Part shown: positions 18,949-27,403 of the stretch, in pieces
Numbering within the stretch: the first letter of the stretch is position 1
Layout of the letters: each line of letters begins with the position of its first letter
Origin: Halomonas stenophila
GTDB taxonomy: Bacteria > Pseudomonadota > Gammaproteobacteria > Pseudomonadales > Halomonadaceae
Direction of reading: 5' to 3'
Length of the DNA: 64,000 nucleotides
Assembly: GCF_014192275.1 (NCBI RefSeq)
Contig: NZ_JACHXR010000002.1
Span: 124,001-188,000 of the forward strand
Notes under the pieces: generated by a model
What the model saw: only the letters and a program-made list of their open reading frames with translations
Told to the model about the DNA's origin: nothing
Database searches by the model: none
Program-made: the position numbers and the translations under genes

Positions 18949-20526
18949 ATGACCGACATTCACGCCCACAAGATCCTGATCCTCGACTTCGGCTCCCAGT
19001 ACACCCAGCTCATCGCCCGCCGCGTGCGCGAGATCGGCGTCTACTCCGAGATCCGCGCCTTCGACATCACCGAGGAGGAGATCCGCGAGTACCGGCCCAA
19101 CGGCATCATCCTCGCCGGCGGCCCGGAATCCGTCACCGAACTGGGCTCGCCCCGCGCCCCGCAGTGCGTGTTCGAGCTGGGCCTGCCGGTGTTCGGCATC
19201 TGCTACGGCATGCAGACCATGGCCGAGCAGCTCGGCGGCGCCGTGGAGGGCTCCCACAAGCGCGAGTTCGGCTACGCCCAGGTGCGCGTCGACGAGGAGA
19301 CCGCGCTGTTCAAGGACATCGCCGACCACATCGACCACGAGACCGGCAAGAGCCTGCTCGACGTCTGGATGAGCCACGGCGACAAGGTGGCTCGGGTGCC
19401 CGACGCCTTCACCGTGACCGCCTCCACGCCGAGCTGCCCGATCGCCGCCATGGCTTGGGAGGAGAAGCGCTTCTATGGCGTGCAGTTCCACCCCGAGGTG
19501 ACCCATACCCTCCAGGGCCAGCGCATCCTCGAGCACTTCGTGCTGGATGTCTGCCAGAGCGAGCGCAACTGGACCCCGGCGCAGATCATCGAGGACCAGA
19601 TCGCCCGCGTCCGCGACCAGGTGGGCGACCGCCACGTGCTGCTCGGCCTCTCCGGCGGCGTGGACTCCTCGGTGGTGGCCGCACTCCTGCACAAGGCCAT
19701 CGGCGACCAGCTGACCTGCGTGTTCGTCGACAACGGCCTGCTGCGCAAGGCCGAGGGCGACCAGGTGATGGAGACCTTCGCCAAGCACATGGGCGTGCGG
19801 GTGATCCGCGTGGATGCCGAGGACCTGTTCCTCGACAAGCTCGAGGGCGAGGCCGACCCCGAGGTCAAGCGCAAGATCATCGGCAACACCTTCATCGACG
19901 TGTTCGACAGCGAGGCCGCCAAGATCGAGGGCGTGGACTTCCTCGCCCAGGGCACCATCTACCCGGACGTGATCGAGTCCGCCGCCGCCAAGACCGGCAA
20001 GGCGCACGTCATCAAGTCACACCACAACGTGGGTGGGCTGCCCGAGACCATGAAGCTCAAGCTGGTGGAGCCGCTGCGCGAGCTGTTCAAGGACGAGGTG
20101 CGCAAGCTCGGCGTCGAGCTCGGCCTGCCCTACGACATGGTCTACCGCCACCCCTTCCCGGGGCCCGGCCTGGGCGTGCGCATCCTCGGCGAGGTGAAGA
20201 AGGAATACGCCGACATCCTGCGCGAGGCCGACGCCATCTTCATCGAGGAGCTGCACAACGCCGGCTGGTACCACAAGACCAGCCAGGCCTTCGCCGTCTT
20301 CCTGCCGGTGAGGTCGGTGGGCGTGGTCGGCGACGGCCGCCGCTACGAGTGGGTGATCGCCCTGCGCGCCGTGGAGACCATCGACTTCATGACCGCCCGC
20401 TGGGCGCACCTGCCCTACGAGCTACTGGAGAAGGTCTCCAACCGCATCATCAACGAGCTCAGCGGCGTCTCCCGCGTGACCTACGACGTGAGCAGCAAGC
20501 CGCCGGCGACTATCGAGTGGGAGTGA
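18949..20526 (+). CDS. guaA: GMP synthase (glutamine-hydrolysing)
   Basis: Converts XMP, ATP and glutamine to GMP. 525 residues: class-I glutamine amidotransferase (nucleophile Cys in [15 protein letters not shown]; His-Glu in VQFHPEV), ATP pyrophosphatase domain with P-loop [10 protein letters not shown], and the dimerisation domain ending in PPATIEWE. Its last 15 bases are repeated three times downstream: the 3' end of guaA is a known insertion site for genomic islands and seems to be one here. Confidence 0.97.
   Translation: MTDIHAHKILILDFGSQYTQLIARRVREIGVYSEIRAFDITEEEIREYRPNGIILAGGPESVTELGSPRAPQCVFELGLPVFGICYGMQTMAEQLGGAVEGSHKREFGYAQVRVDEETALFKDIADHIDHETGKSLLDVWMSHGDKVARVPDAFTVTASTPSCPIAAMAWEEKRFYGVQFHPEVTHTLQGQRILEHFVLDVCQSERNWTPAQIIEDQIARVRDQVGDRHVLLGLSGGVDSSVVAALLHKAIGDQLTCVFVDNGLLRKAEGDQVMETFAKHMGVRVIRVDAEDLFLDKLEGEADPEVKRKIIGNTFIDVFDSEAAKIEGVDFLAQGTIYPDVIESAAAKTGKAHVIKSHHNVGGLPETMKLKLVEPLRELFKDEVRKLGVELGLPYDMVYRHPFPGPGLGVRILGEVKKEYADILREADAIFIEELHNAGWYHKTSQAFAVFLPVRSVGVVGDGRRYEWVIALRAVETIDFMTARWAHLPYELLEKVSNRIINELSGVSRVTYDVSSKPPATIEWE
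20512..20526 (+). repeat. att-like core, copy 1 (end of guaA)
   Basis: ATCGAGTGGGAGTGA, the last five codons of guaA including its stop. Near-identical 15-mers occur at 23473, 28762 and 34077. DNA turns sharply AT-rich about 65 bases after this point. I interpret it as the left junction of an integrated island. Confidence 0.65.
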
Positions 20527-20567
20527 AATGTTGTAATACTTCAGAATGCAATGCTCACTGGAAAAGT

Positions 20568-20593
20568 GCCTACCCGCGGGTAGGCCTTTTTTT
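20568..20593 (+). terminator. Intrinsic terminator after guaA
   Basis: The palindrome GCCTACCC-GC-GGGTAGGC is followed by CTTTTTTT. A similar stem (AGCCTACC/GGTAGGCT) follows the displaced guaA fragment at 23.5 kb, so both guaA ends seem to have brought their own terminator. Confidence 0.88.
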
Positions 20594-20702
20594 GCATTTT
20601 CTTGTGATGATTCGTTATAGTTTGTGTATGTAATCCCCTGTTTTGCCAAAAAGGCTTAATGGTTTGTGTTAAGAAGGTTTTTGTAATTGAGGTGGAGAAA
20701 AG

Positions 20703-21497
20703 GTGAAGCCATTTATTAAGTGGGCCGGAGGGAAAAGGTGGTTGGTATCCAATCCTTGTTTCTCAGTTCCTGAGTACTCAGGACGGTATATTGAGCCTTT
20801 TTTGGGTGGCGGGGCTGTCTACTTTCATCTTAGACCCAGGGGCGCTATTCTATCTGATGTTAATGAAAAATTAATTGAAGTGTATTTGGCGATTCGAGAT
20901 GACTGGGAGAAAGTTGAAAGTGAGTTGCGTACTATGCAAAAAAGGCACTCAAAGGAATATTATTATAAAGAGAGGTCTAGGAGGCGGCGTGCTTTACACA
21001 AAAGGGCCGCGCAGTTTCTTTATTTGAACAGAACTTGTTGGAACGGCCTGTACCGAGAAAATCTAAAGGGAGAATTCAATGTTCCTATCGGTACAAAGAA
21101 CAAGGTTCTTTTCGAAGATGAAGATTTTTCTGAAATAAGTAATGTGTTGAAAACGGCTGATATTATGGCGTGTGATTTCTCTGAAACCATATCTAAGGCT
21201 TGCAAAGGTGATTTGGTTTTTGTTGATCCACCCTATACGACAGCTCACAATGTCAATGGTTTTGTAAAGTACAATCAGAAAATATTTAGCTGGGGTGACC
21301 AGTTAAGATTAAAAGCTTCTATTCGCGAAGCTGTAGAAAAAGGTGCCAAGGTGCTTTTGACAAATGCGGACCATAATAGCATTCATGAACTTTACTCTGA
21401 TATGTCGGGTCATGTTTCAGTGAATAGGCCTTCAGTAATATCAGGAGTAAGTGCGGCTCGCCGAAAAACCACTGAGGCATTATATGTCTTTGAGTGA
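20703..21497 (+). CDS. D12-class (Dam-like) DNA adenine-N6 methyltransferase
   Basis: 264 residues with the motif order of Dam-type enzymes: N-terminal KPFIKWAGGK, SAM motif EPFLGGGAVYFHL (about 32-44), catalytic DPPY at 175-178 (VFVDPPYTTAH). Methylates adenine N6; target unknown. GTG start at 20703 with GGAG 7 bases upstream. The codon use is AT-rich, unlike guaA, indicating transfer. First of three closely spaced genes, so more likely part of a defence or modification module than the housekeeping Dam. No restriction nuclease is adjacent. Confidence 0.88.
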   Translation: MKPFIKWAGGKRWLVSNPCFSVPEYSGRYIEPFLGGGAVYFHLRPRGAILSDVNEKLIEVYLAIRDDWEKVESELRTMQKRHSKEYYYKERSRRRRALHKRAAQFLYLNRTCWNGLYRENLKGEFNVPIGTKNKVLFEDEDFSEISNVLKTADIMACDFSETISKACKGDLVFVDPPYTTAHNVNGFVKYNQKIFSWGDQLRLKASIREAVEKGAKVLLTNADHNSIHELYSDMSGHVSVNRPSVISGVSAARRKTTEALYVFE

Positions 21498-21508
21498 TGG
21501 GGGAATAG

Positions 21509-22048
21509 ATGTTTAAAGGGCGATTTATAAGAAAAGTGCAGAATCATCCAGTTTGGGGCTCTGTCGCTGAGGTGTTTTTTGCATTAATTTTTACGTTTGG
21601 CCCTATCGCTCTGCTTTCAATCCCTCTAACTGGCGGTGATGGTGATTTAAGCAGCGAGGCAGTAGGAAGTAATTTTTGGACCTTTTGGGCTTCCGGTGAG
21701 TTGGCTTTGCCAATTCTTGGACTTTGTGGGGCAGTTGCAGCCTTGTCAGTAACAAACAGTCGTGCTTTAAGTGGTGTTCTGATATTTACCGCTTGGATTC
21801 TAGCGCTTGTGCTTGCAAGCGCATGTGGCTACGCACTTTCGAAAAGCCAAGGGTTTACTCAGGATCTTTATCCGCAAGTGATTCGCTTTGGTTTTTTGTC
21901 TTACGCGGCGATTTTGATTTTATGGTTTATATTGTCGGTTAAATCAAAAATGGATGGGTCGCGAGGGAATCCGGAAGAAAGAGCGGAGTCTTTGTTGCGG
22001 AAAAAGCATGAGATATCAATAGAAGGTGGTCGAAATGAAGGTTCTTAA
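21509..22048 (+). CDS. Small integral membrane protein of the methyltransferase-DGQHR module
   Basis: 179 residues, not recognised. Four hydrophobic segments (about 20-42, 62-84, 87-112 and 125-143) and a charged cytoplasmic tail (about 145-179) rich in Lys, Arg and Glu. It begins 11 bases after the methyltransferase gene and overlaps the DGQHR gene by 14, so all three are co-transcribed. A membrane effector is conceivable in a defence module, but nothing in the sequence proves it. Confidence 0.75.
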   Translation: MFKGRFIRKVQNHPVWGSVAEVFFALIFTFGPIALLSIPLTGGDGDLSSEAVGSNFWTFWASGELALPILGLCGAVAALSVTNSRALSGVLIFTAWILALVLASACGYALSKSQGFTQDLYPQVIRFGFLSYAAILILWFILSVKSKMDGSRGNPEERAESLLRKKHEISIEGGRNEGS

Positions 22049-23210
22049 TGTTCTTAAAGTCGATCAGCCTATAGGTGAGTTCTATATAGGTGCAATTGAT
22101 AGTAGAGATTTGCTTGATATTGCCACAGTAGATATACGTGAGTTCTCTGAGGGGAACCCGGGAGAGATTGATGGTATTCAGCGAGAGCTTTCTCCCAGTA
22201 GGCTTAACTTGCTAAAAGAATACGTAAACCTTGATTATGCAACTTTTCCCACCTCTGTTATTCTGGCAATTGATGAGAGGTGCGTAAACGTTGAAAAGAT
22301 TGATGGATGTCAAGGTCTTTTTACATTAGGAATAAATGGTTATGATGGAGATGATGAAAACCCACCTATCCCTTTAAGTGAAACTGCTTTTGTTATTGAC
22401 GGACAGCACCGTCTTGCTGGTTTGCTTGCTAGAAATCATGAAAAAGGACCATTTGAAGTTAATGTCTCAATATTTGTAGGGGCTGATATTGCGGATCAAG
22501 CTGAAATCTTTTCTCGTGCCAACTTGGCTCAGACAAAAGTCAATAAGTCCTTGATGTATGATTTGCTCGATTACGCGAAAGAGAAAAGCCCATACAAGGT
22601 CGCGCACGATATTGTTGTTGCCCTCAATAATGATGCTTTTGAAGAAGGTGGGGATAGGAAAGAAGGGCCATTCTACCATCGGATAAAAAGGTTAGGTAAA
22701 AGAACGCCAGGTGTAAGTGGTGAAACCCTTGCTCAAGCTACGGTGGTGAATGGGTTGCTTAGGCACCTCCCAAAAAATCAAGAAAAAGAAAGGAGTAAAA
22801 GTATACTTGGTTTTGGTGGTCGTAAAGAGCCAAGAGAAAGTTGGAAAAATAGAATTTTTGTAGATTACTATCGCGATGAAGATTTTGTCTCTATTTTACT
22901 GATTGTGTCTAATTATTTTGAGGCTGTTCGTGATAAATGGCCAGGTGCCTGGGATAGTCATGAGCAGGGGATGATTCTTTCTAGAACCACTGGTTATAAT
23001 GCTTTGATTAGGTTTCTAAGGGACGCTTATTTGTATATTGTCGATGCCCCTAGAGTGGTGAAAAAAAGTGAATTTTCGGAGATTTTTTCTCGCATAGATA
23101 TACTCGATAGAGACCTGAATAGTGAGAATTATTTGCCGGGTAGTTCAGGGTCAGGCCTTCTTTACAGGCAACTTTTGGAGAAAGGCCTAAAAGGGATTAG
23201 TGATAGGTAG
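22035..23210 (+). CDS. DGQHR-domain protein (DndB-like)
   Basis: 391 residues. The signature DGQHR appears in FVIDGQHRLAGL at about residues 119-130, followed by SIFVGADIADQAEIFSRANLAQTKVNKSL, the usual continuation of the DGQHR/DndB family. Such proteins occur in DNA phosphorothioation loci (DndB) and other defence islands; biochemistry is poorly known. ATG 22035 has AAGGTGG upstream; an in-frame GTG at 22026 is possible. AT-rich, third gene of the module. No dndCDE is present, so this is not a Dnd system. Confidence 0.82.
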   Translation: MKVLNVLKVDQPIGEFYIGAIDSRDLLDIATVDIREFSEGNPGEIDGIQRELSPSRLNLLKEYVNLDYATFPTSVILAIDERCVNVEKIDGCQGLFTLGINGYDGDDENPPIPLSETAFVIDGQHRLAGLLARNHEKGPFEVNVSIFVGADIADQAEIFSRANLAQTKVNKSLMYDLLDYAKEKSPYKVAHDIVVALNNDAFEEGGDRKEGPFYHRIKRLGKRTPGVSGETLAQATVVNGLLRHLPKNQEKERSKSILGFGGRKEPRESWKNRIFVDYYRDEDFVSILLIVSNYFEAVRDKWPGAWDSHEQGMILSRTTGYNALIRFLRDAYLYIVDAPRVVKKSEFSEIFSRIDILDRDLNSENYLPGSSGSGLLYRQLLEKGLKGISDR

Positions 23211-23324
23211 ATTGAGTTTATGTGAGTTTTTTGGCCATTATTATAATTATTCAGGCTTGGGAGTGTGATGATGGTGGCTAGATTCTCCTCTGTGGAAAGC
23301 GATGAGGGATATGTCTACACCTTT

Positions 23325-23487
23325 CGCGCCGTGGAGACCATCGATCTCATGACAGCCCGTTGGGCTCACCTGCCCTACGAGGCTGCTGGAGAAGGTCTCC
23401 CACCGCATCATCAACGAGCTGGAAGGCTTCTCCCACGTGACCTACGACGTCTCCTCCAAGCCGCCGGCGACCGTCGAGTGGGAGTGA
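23325..23487 (+). pseudogene. Duplicated 3' end of guaA (frameshifted fragment)
   Basis: 163 bases match the last 162 bases of guaA (20365-20526) with scattered substitutions and a one-base insertion (GAGGCTGCTGG for GAGCTACTGG) that breaks the frame. It ends in GTCGAGTGGGAGTGA and the stop codon. The divergence shows it is another allele, left by integration at guaA, not a recent copy. Confidence 0.85.
23473..23487 (+). repeat. att-like core, copy 2
   Basis: GTCGAGTGGGAGTGA, differing from the guaA copy at the first base. It ends the displaced guaA fragment and closes the segment that carries the methyltransferase/DGQHR module. Confidence 0.65.
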
Positions 23488-23548
23488 GCGAATGAGAAGG
23501 GCGACTGAGAGACGCTTATCCCTTTCGTATTATTGCGCTTCATACGAA

Positions 23549-23576
23549 AGCCTACCTTTACCGGTAGGCTTTTTTT
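23549..23576 (+). terminator. Intrinsic terminator after the guaA fragment
   Basis: Stem AGCCTACC/GGTAGGCT, loop TTTACC, followed by six T. Closely resembles the terminator after intact guaA and probably belonged to the guaA allele now represented by the fragment. Confidence 0.85.
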
Positions 23577-24027
23577 GTTGCAATGCGTTACAAAGTCAGC
23601 GAAGGTTATCTATATTTAAAGTGCCGAGGCAACGGCCGGTTGCAACGGCAAGAAGAAACAAGGGGGTAGGGCGGTCTCAGGGAGAGGATGTCATCCCCGG
23701 ACGGTAGTGTGGTTGGATACGCAATCAACCATGGAAGCTATATACCAATTATGAATGGCTCACAGAAACATTAGCTTTTAATTTCAAAAAGCGACAATTA
23801 GAAAAGCATAAGTCAGATTGCGAAAAAAAGCCGACATTATGGAAAATGCGGCATAATTTTTACCAGTATTATGCAGCTGGCACGATGGTTTTTATGCATG
23901 CAAAAATGTTCGCGATTTTTATGATAAAGATTCCAAAAAAATGTGCGTAAGTCGAAGTATTAAAATTACCTAAAAGTATAAATACGTAGAAAATTTGAAG
24001 ACCTAGTAATATTTATGGAGCGCGGGG
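23577..24027 (+). other. Non-coding leader of the herA-nurA pair
   Basis: About 450 bases without a supported gene. It turns from mixed to very AT-rich at about 23760. GGAG at 24016-24019 serves as ribosome-binding site for the next gene. I could not identify a clear -35/-10 pair, RNA or repeat in it. Confidence 0.5.
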
Positions 24028-26031
24028 ATGAAAAACTCAGTGAAAGATTTTTTTAGCGACGCCGAACATCAGGATAGCCCTCTTCGGGAAATAACTGATT
24101 TTCTCGAAGAGGAATATTGCAACGAACAAGCAGGTAAATATTCCGATATGCGATTCGTCGGTTACGTGCTTGATCTTGGTTTTGATAATGCAACGATTAT
24201 TACTTCCGACCCGTTCAAGAAAGCTGTGGGTGGCGTGCCTCGCGGTTCATTCCTAATCATGGCGCCTGACTCACTGGAAGGAATGCCACCTCATTTCTCG
24301 TTGTTGCGAGTAAACGCTGCCGCCCCAACTCCGTTATCGCGTGATGTGCAACAAACGTACTTCGAGCTGCATAAAAAATCGATGCCGGATCTCGATATAT
24401 GGACTAAGGGGGAGTTGCAGTGGGGGGCCTTGTCGGCCGATGTACTGGGGATGTTTTTCCCAGATCCGTCGGATGCCGGAAACATAATGTTTTCTGGCGA
24501 CGTCAATAACATTGTCAGTGCTCATCGGTACAAGGTATATGCACCTACCGAAGCATTGCTAAGAATAATTGTCAATGGAACGGTTCGTCAGGAGAACCAG
24601 TTTCCAATAGGGAAGCTTAGACTCACAGAATGCTCATTGCCGTTTGCGAATAGTCATCCAGTTGATACTAATGTTTGCGTATCGACAAATGATTTTCGTG
24701 GATTTAGGACAGCCATGTTTGGCAAGACCCGATTGGGTAAGAGTAATGTCGTAAAGATTATCGCGCAGAGTATATTGGAGACGAACGAGGACGACAATAG
24801 CGTAGGTCAGCTGATTTTTGACATCAATGGTGAATACGCCAACGATAACCCGCAAGATGGAAACAAGTCTCTGCGTAGCGCTTATCCTAATCGTTGTGAG
24901 GTATACGCACTGACCCCGAGGCCGAATACACCGTCGAAGCCATTAAAACTGAACTTTTACGAACAGCCTGATTCGTGTATTTCAATTCTAAAGACACTCC
25001 TAGAGCAGGCAAATCAGACGGCCCAGTATGTTCGAAGCTTTTCCAGCGTGCAGCTGCCCAGCATAGGCGATGTCATTGCATTGCCGCCGGGTAGTCAGAG
25101 AATACGAGCGGTGCGCAGGATACAGATGTATTGGGCGATTCTGAAGAAAGCTGGGTTCAATGCAGATGAAAAACGCCTTCGGCAACTTGGCCTTACGGGA
25201 GGGGGACGAACTTCTCCCTCGCATTTTGATCCCCACTTTAATCAAGGCGTGATTAAGGCTGTATACGGGCAACAAGGCCATCAGCCGCCAAAAACGCTGG
25301 ATGAACTGAAAACCCATCTTGAGCAGGTTGAGCAGTTCAGGCAACAGAATAAAAATGATCCAGCAATTCAGGGGTTGTTTGAAGCAGACGATGAAGCGCT
25401 TCTTGAGTTTTTTGCCCCAACCATTGGTGGCGGTCCGAGAATCCTGCGCCCTTATATGATGTACCACGACCCTCAAGCAGGTCACTTTGTCCAACAGATA
25501 CTTGGTTATTTGGATGGCGGTAAGACGGTTATTCTTGATCTAGGTAATGCATCTGACGAAATTCGTCAGTATTTCTCGGATCTCTTGTCCCGTGCAATTT
25601 TTTCTCATCAAGAGCAGAAGTTTACAGATAACAAACTTGCGGGCCATTTCGTACAACTTTATTTCGAGGAAGCCCATAATCTTTTTCCAAAAGAAGAAAA
25701 GGATTTCACTGGCGTATATGCCCGCTTCGCCAAGGAAGGAGCCAAGTTTCACATTGGAATGGTCTATTCCACGCAGTCTCCATCAACGATAAACAAGGAA
25801 CTACTTGCGCAAACGGAAAATTTCTTTGTCGCGCACATGTCTTCCCAGGGCGAGGCTGAGGCTTTGGCTCGTCTGCAAGTCCAGTTCGATGGACTACAGC
25901 GGGATATTTTGAAGACCAGAACGCCCGGATACATGAGGATGTTGACGTTCTCCCATCGCTTCATTATTCCGGTTCAAATTAAAAAGTTCGAGGCAACTGC
26001 TGCAGGTCCTGCTTCTGGGGTTGGTCAGTAA
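24028..26031 (+). CDS. HerA-like hexameric DNA-translocating ATPase
   Basis: 667 residues of the HerA/FtsK-type ATPase superfamily. N-terminal beta-rich region (about 40-200), P-loop FGKTRLGKSNVVK (about 230-242), a helical insertion (about 330-460), and Walker B in LYFEEAHNLFP (about 544-554). A C-terminal segment TPGYMRMLTFSHRFIIPVQIKKFE follows. HerA proteins assemble as rings and drive a partner nuclease on DNA. The stop overlaps the Shine-Dalgarno sequence of the next gene, a NurA-like nuclease, so they form a two-gene unit. AT-rich and foreign in composition; likely anti-phage. Confidence 0.85.
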   Translation: MKNSVKDFFSDAEHQDSPLREITDFLEEEYCNEQAGKYSDMRFVGYVLDLGFDNATIITSDPFKKAVGGVPRGSFLIMAPDSLEGMPPHFSLLRVNAAAPTPLSRDVQQTYFELHKKSMPDLDIWTKGELQWGALSADVLGMFFPDPSDAGNIMFSGDVNNIVSAHRYKVYAPTEALLRIIVNGTVRQENQFPIGKLRLTECSLPFANSHPVDTNVCVSTNDFRGFRTAMFGKTRLGKSNVVKIIAQSILETNEDDNSVGQLIFDINGEYANDNPQDGNKSLRSAYPNRCEVYALTPRPNTPSKPLKLNFYEQPDSCISILKTLLEQANQTAQYVRSFSSVQLPSIGDVIALPPGSQRIRAVRRIQMYWAILKKAGFNADEKRLRQLGLTGGGRTSPSHFDPHFNQGVIKAVYGQQGHQPPKTLDELKTHLEQVEQFRQQNKNDPAIQGLFEADDEALLEFFAPTIGGGPRILRPYMMYHDPQAGHFVQQILGYLDGGKTVILDLGNASDEIRQYFSDLLSRAIFSHQEQKFTDNKLAGHFVQLYFEEAHNLFPKEEKDFTGVYARFAKEGAKFHIGMVYSTQSPSTINKELLAQTENFFVAHMSSQGEAEALARLQVQFDGLQRDILKTRTPGYMRMLTFSHRFIIPVQIKKFEATAAGPASGVGQ

Positions 26032-26041
26032 GGAGAGTGCT

Positions 26042-27340
26042 ATGCCATATCAAGGAGGAAAGCGACTTTCTGGTGAGCGAGCTAGCAAACTTGGTCACTT
26101 GGATGTTGTCAACAGTGACTTGGTTAACGAGCTCATAGCTCAGTTTGAAGATCAAGAGCCCACACAAGTAGAAACACCGGCTAGCTGGGTTGAAATTCCT
26201 GATGACGGGATACCGCTTCGCTTGATTTTCGCGGTTGATGGATCAAAGCAGACTATTCGTTCTGACTTGCCTCCATACAAAGAGCTTTCGTTTATAAAGA
26301 CGGCTCTTCTTAGGCTGGACCAGCATGCCATTGCAAAGCTAGACCCAGTTTCACCACACCCGATGGCGTTGCGAGATATCATGTCAGATTCTGCTATGTA
26401 TCACGCTACGGTGCTGCCACTTAAAGGGGTAAGTGTTAAGGGGAAAAACAATTACGACGCAGTGCGTGGAATTATCTTTGACTCTATGCGGGATCAGTCG
26501 CTAAACGCTGAACCGTATGAAACTTTAAAGTGGCTTGCTTACGAGAAGTGGAGTGGTCAGAAAAAGCCTTCTCCAAGCTTCAGTTGTCCGCATTGCCAAG
26601 AGGAGGTCGTAGGGCTTCCCTTCGACCAAGATGAAGGAACGTGTGGGCATTGCGGAGGGCATTTGTACCTTACCGATATGATAGGCTTTCATCTTGAGAT
26701 GAGTGAAGATGCAGCTCCTGATTCGGTGGCTACTTCCTACATGCTTATTCACGAAACTCTAATGTTGTTCACGGGTATTAGGATATTTTGGGATGTAGGT
26801 AAATACAGTGTTCTTCGTAACTCTCTGTTTATCAAAGATGGGCCGTTGTCATTAAATGGTCAGTACTCGAAGTTGACAATCCCGATCAGAAACTTCTTTG
26901 AGTTTGCGAAAGCAAGAGATATTTCGGTCCACGTTGTGGGACAAGAAAAGACAGGGGGTTTCGTTGATCACTTAGAATTAATTTCCCGCAACGCACCAAG
27001 AAATTCAGTTTTTGCGCCTTCCAATGAGTACATTCGGAAGGAGATCCAGCATCGGCCAGAGCGATCAGAGCCATATGGGTCAAGAACAAACTATGGAAAC
27101 AAGGTGTTCGTGAAATTCGATGCATACCATCATCTTGTTTTATCTATTCCAACTGGGGGGTATACTGACTCCTATTCACTCGATGTATTTTTTGGGTTAA
27201 AGAATATACTGGCATCTTTGCCACCTATTCTAAGTCATCGACATGAATGTGCCTTGGTGCCAGTGGAGCTTGCGAACGGTGTGGCGTCTTTGTCGAGTTA
27301 TCCTTCTGCAGCCATTTTCAAGGTGTTCGCTGATATATAG
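26042..27340 (+). CDS. NurA-like nuclease with inserted zinc ribbon
   Basis: 432 residues. NurA-type features: LIFAVDGSKQ (here Asp 66, first metal-binding motif), LFIKDGPLSL (Asp 266, second), HVVGQEKTGGFVDHL (about 297-311) and a C-terminal strand KVFVKFDAYHHLVLSIP. Between the two acidic motifs is a treble-Cys segment, CPHC (182-185) and CGHC (201-204), probably a zinc ribbon. NurA is the 5'-3' nuclease partner of HerA in archaeal end resection, and HerA-nuclease pairs act as bacterial phage defence. Start ATG 26042 has AAGGAG just after the herA stop. The NurA call is from motifs, not alignment. Confidence 0.72.
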   Translation: MPYQGGKRLSGERASKLGHLDVVNSDLVNELIAQFEDQEPTQVETPASWVEIPDDGIPLRLIFAVDGSKQTIRSDLPPYKELSFIKTALLRLDQHAIAKLDPVSPHPMALRDIMSDSAMYHATVLPLKGVSVKGKNNYDAVRGIIFDSMRDQSLNAEPYETLKWLAYEKWSGQKKPSPSFSCPHCQEEVVGLPFDQDEGTCGHCGGHLYLTDMIGFHLEMSEDAAPDSVATSYMLIHETLMLFTGIRIFWDVGKYSVLRNSLFIKDGPLSLNGQYSKLTIPIRNFFEFAKARDISVHVVGQEKTGGFVDHLELISRNAPRNSVFAPSNEYIRKEIQHRPERSEPYGSRTNYGNKVFVKFDAYHHLVLSIPTGGYTDSYSLDVFFGLKNILASLPPILSHRHECALVPVELANGVASLSSYPSAAIFKVFADI

Positions 27341-27403
27341 TTTTCTCACATAATATATAAAGAAATTAGGTGGTAAGAAATTAATAGAAAATGGGGAAAA
27401 TCC

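Noticed and set aside
20703..23210. A complete Dnd phosphorothioation or classical restriction-modification system
   Set aside because: Only a DGQHR (DndB-like) protein and an adenine methyltransferase are present; dndA/C/D/E and any restriction nuclease are absent.
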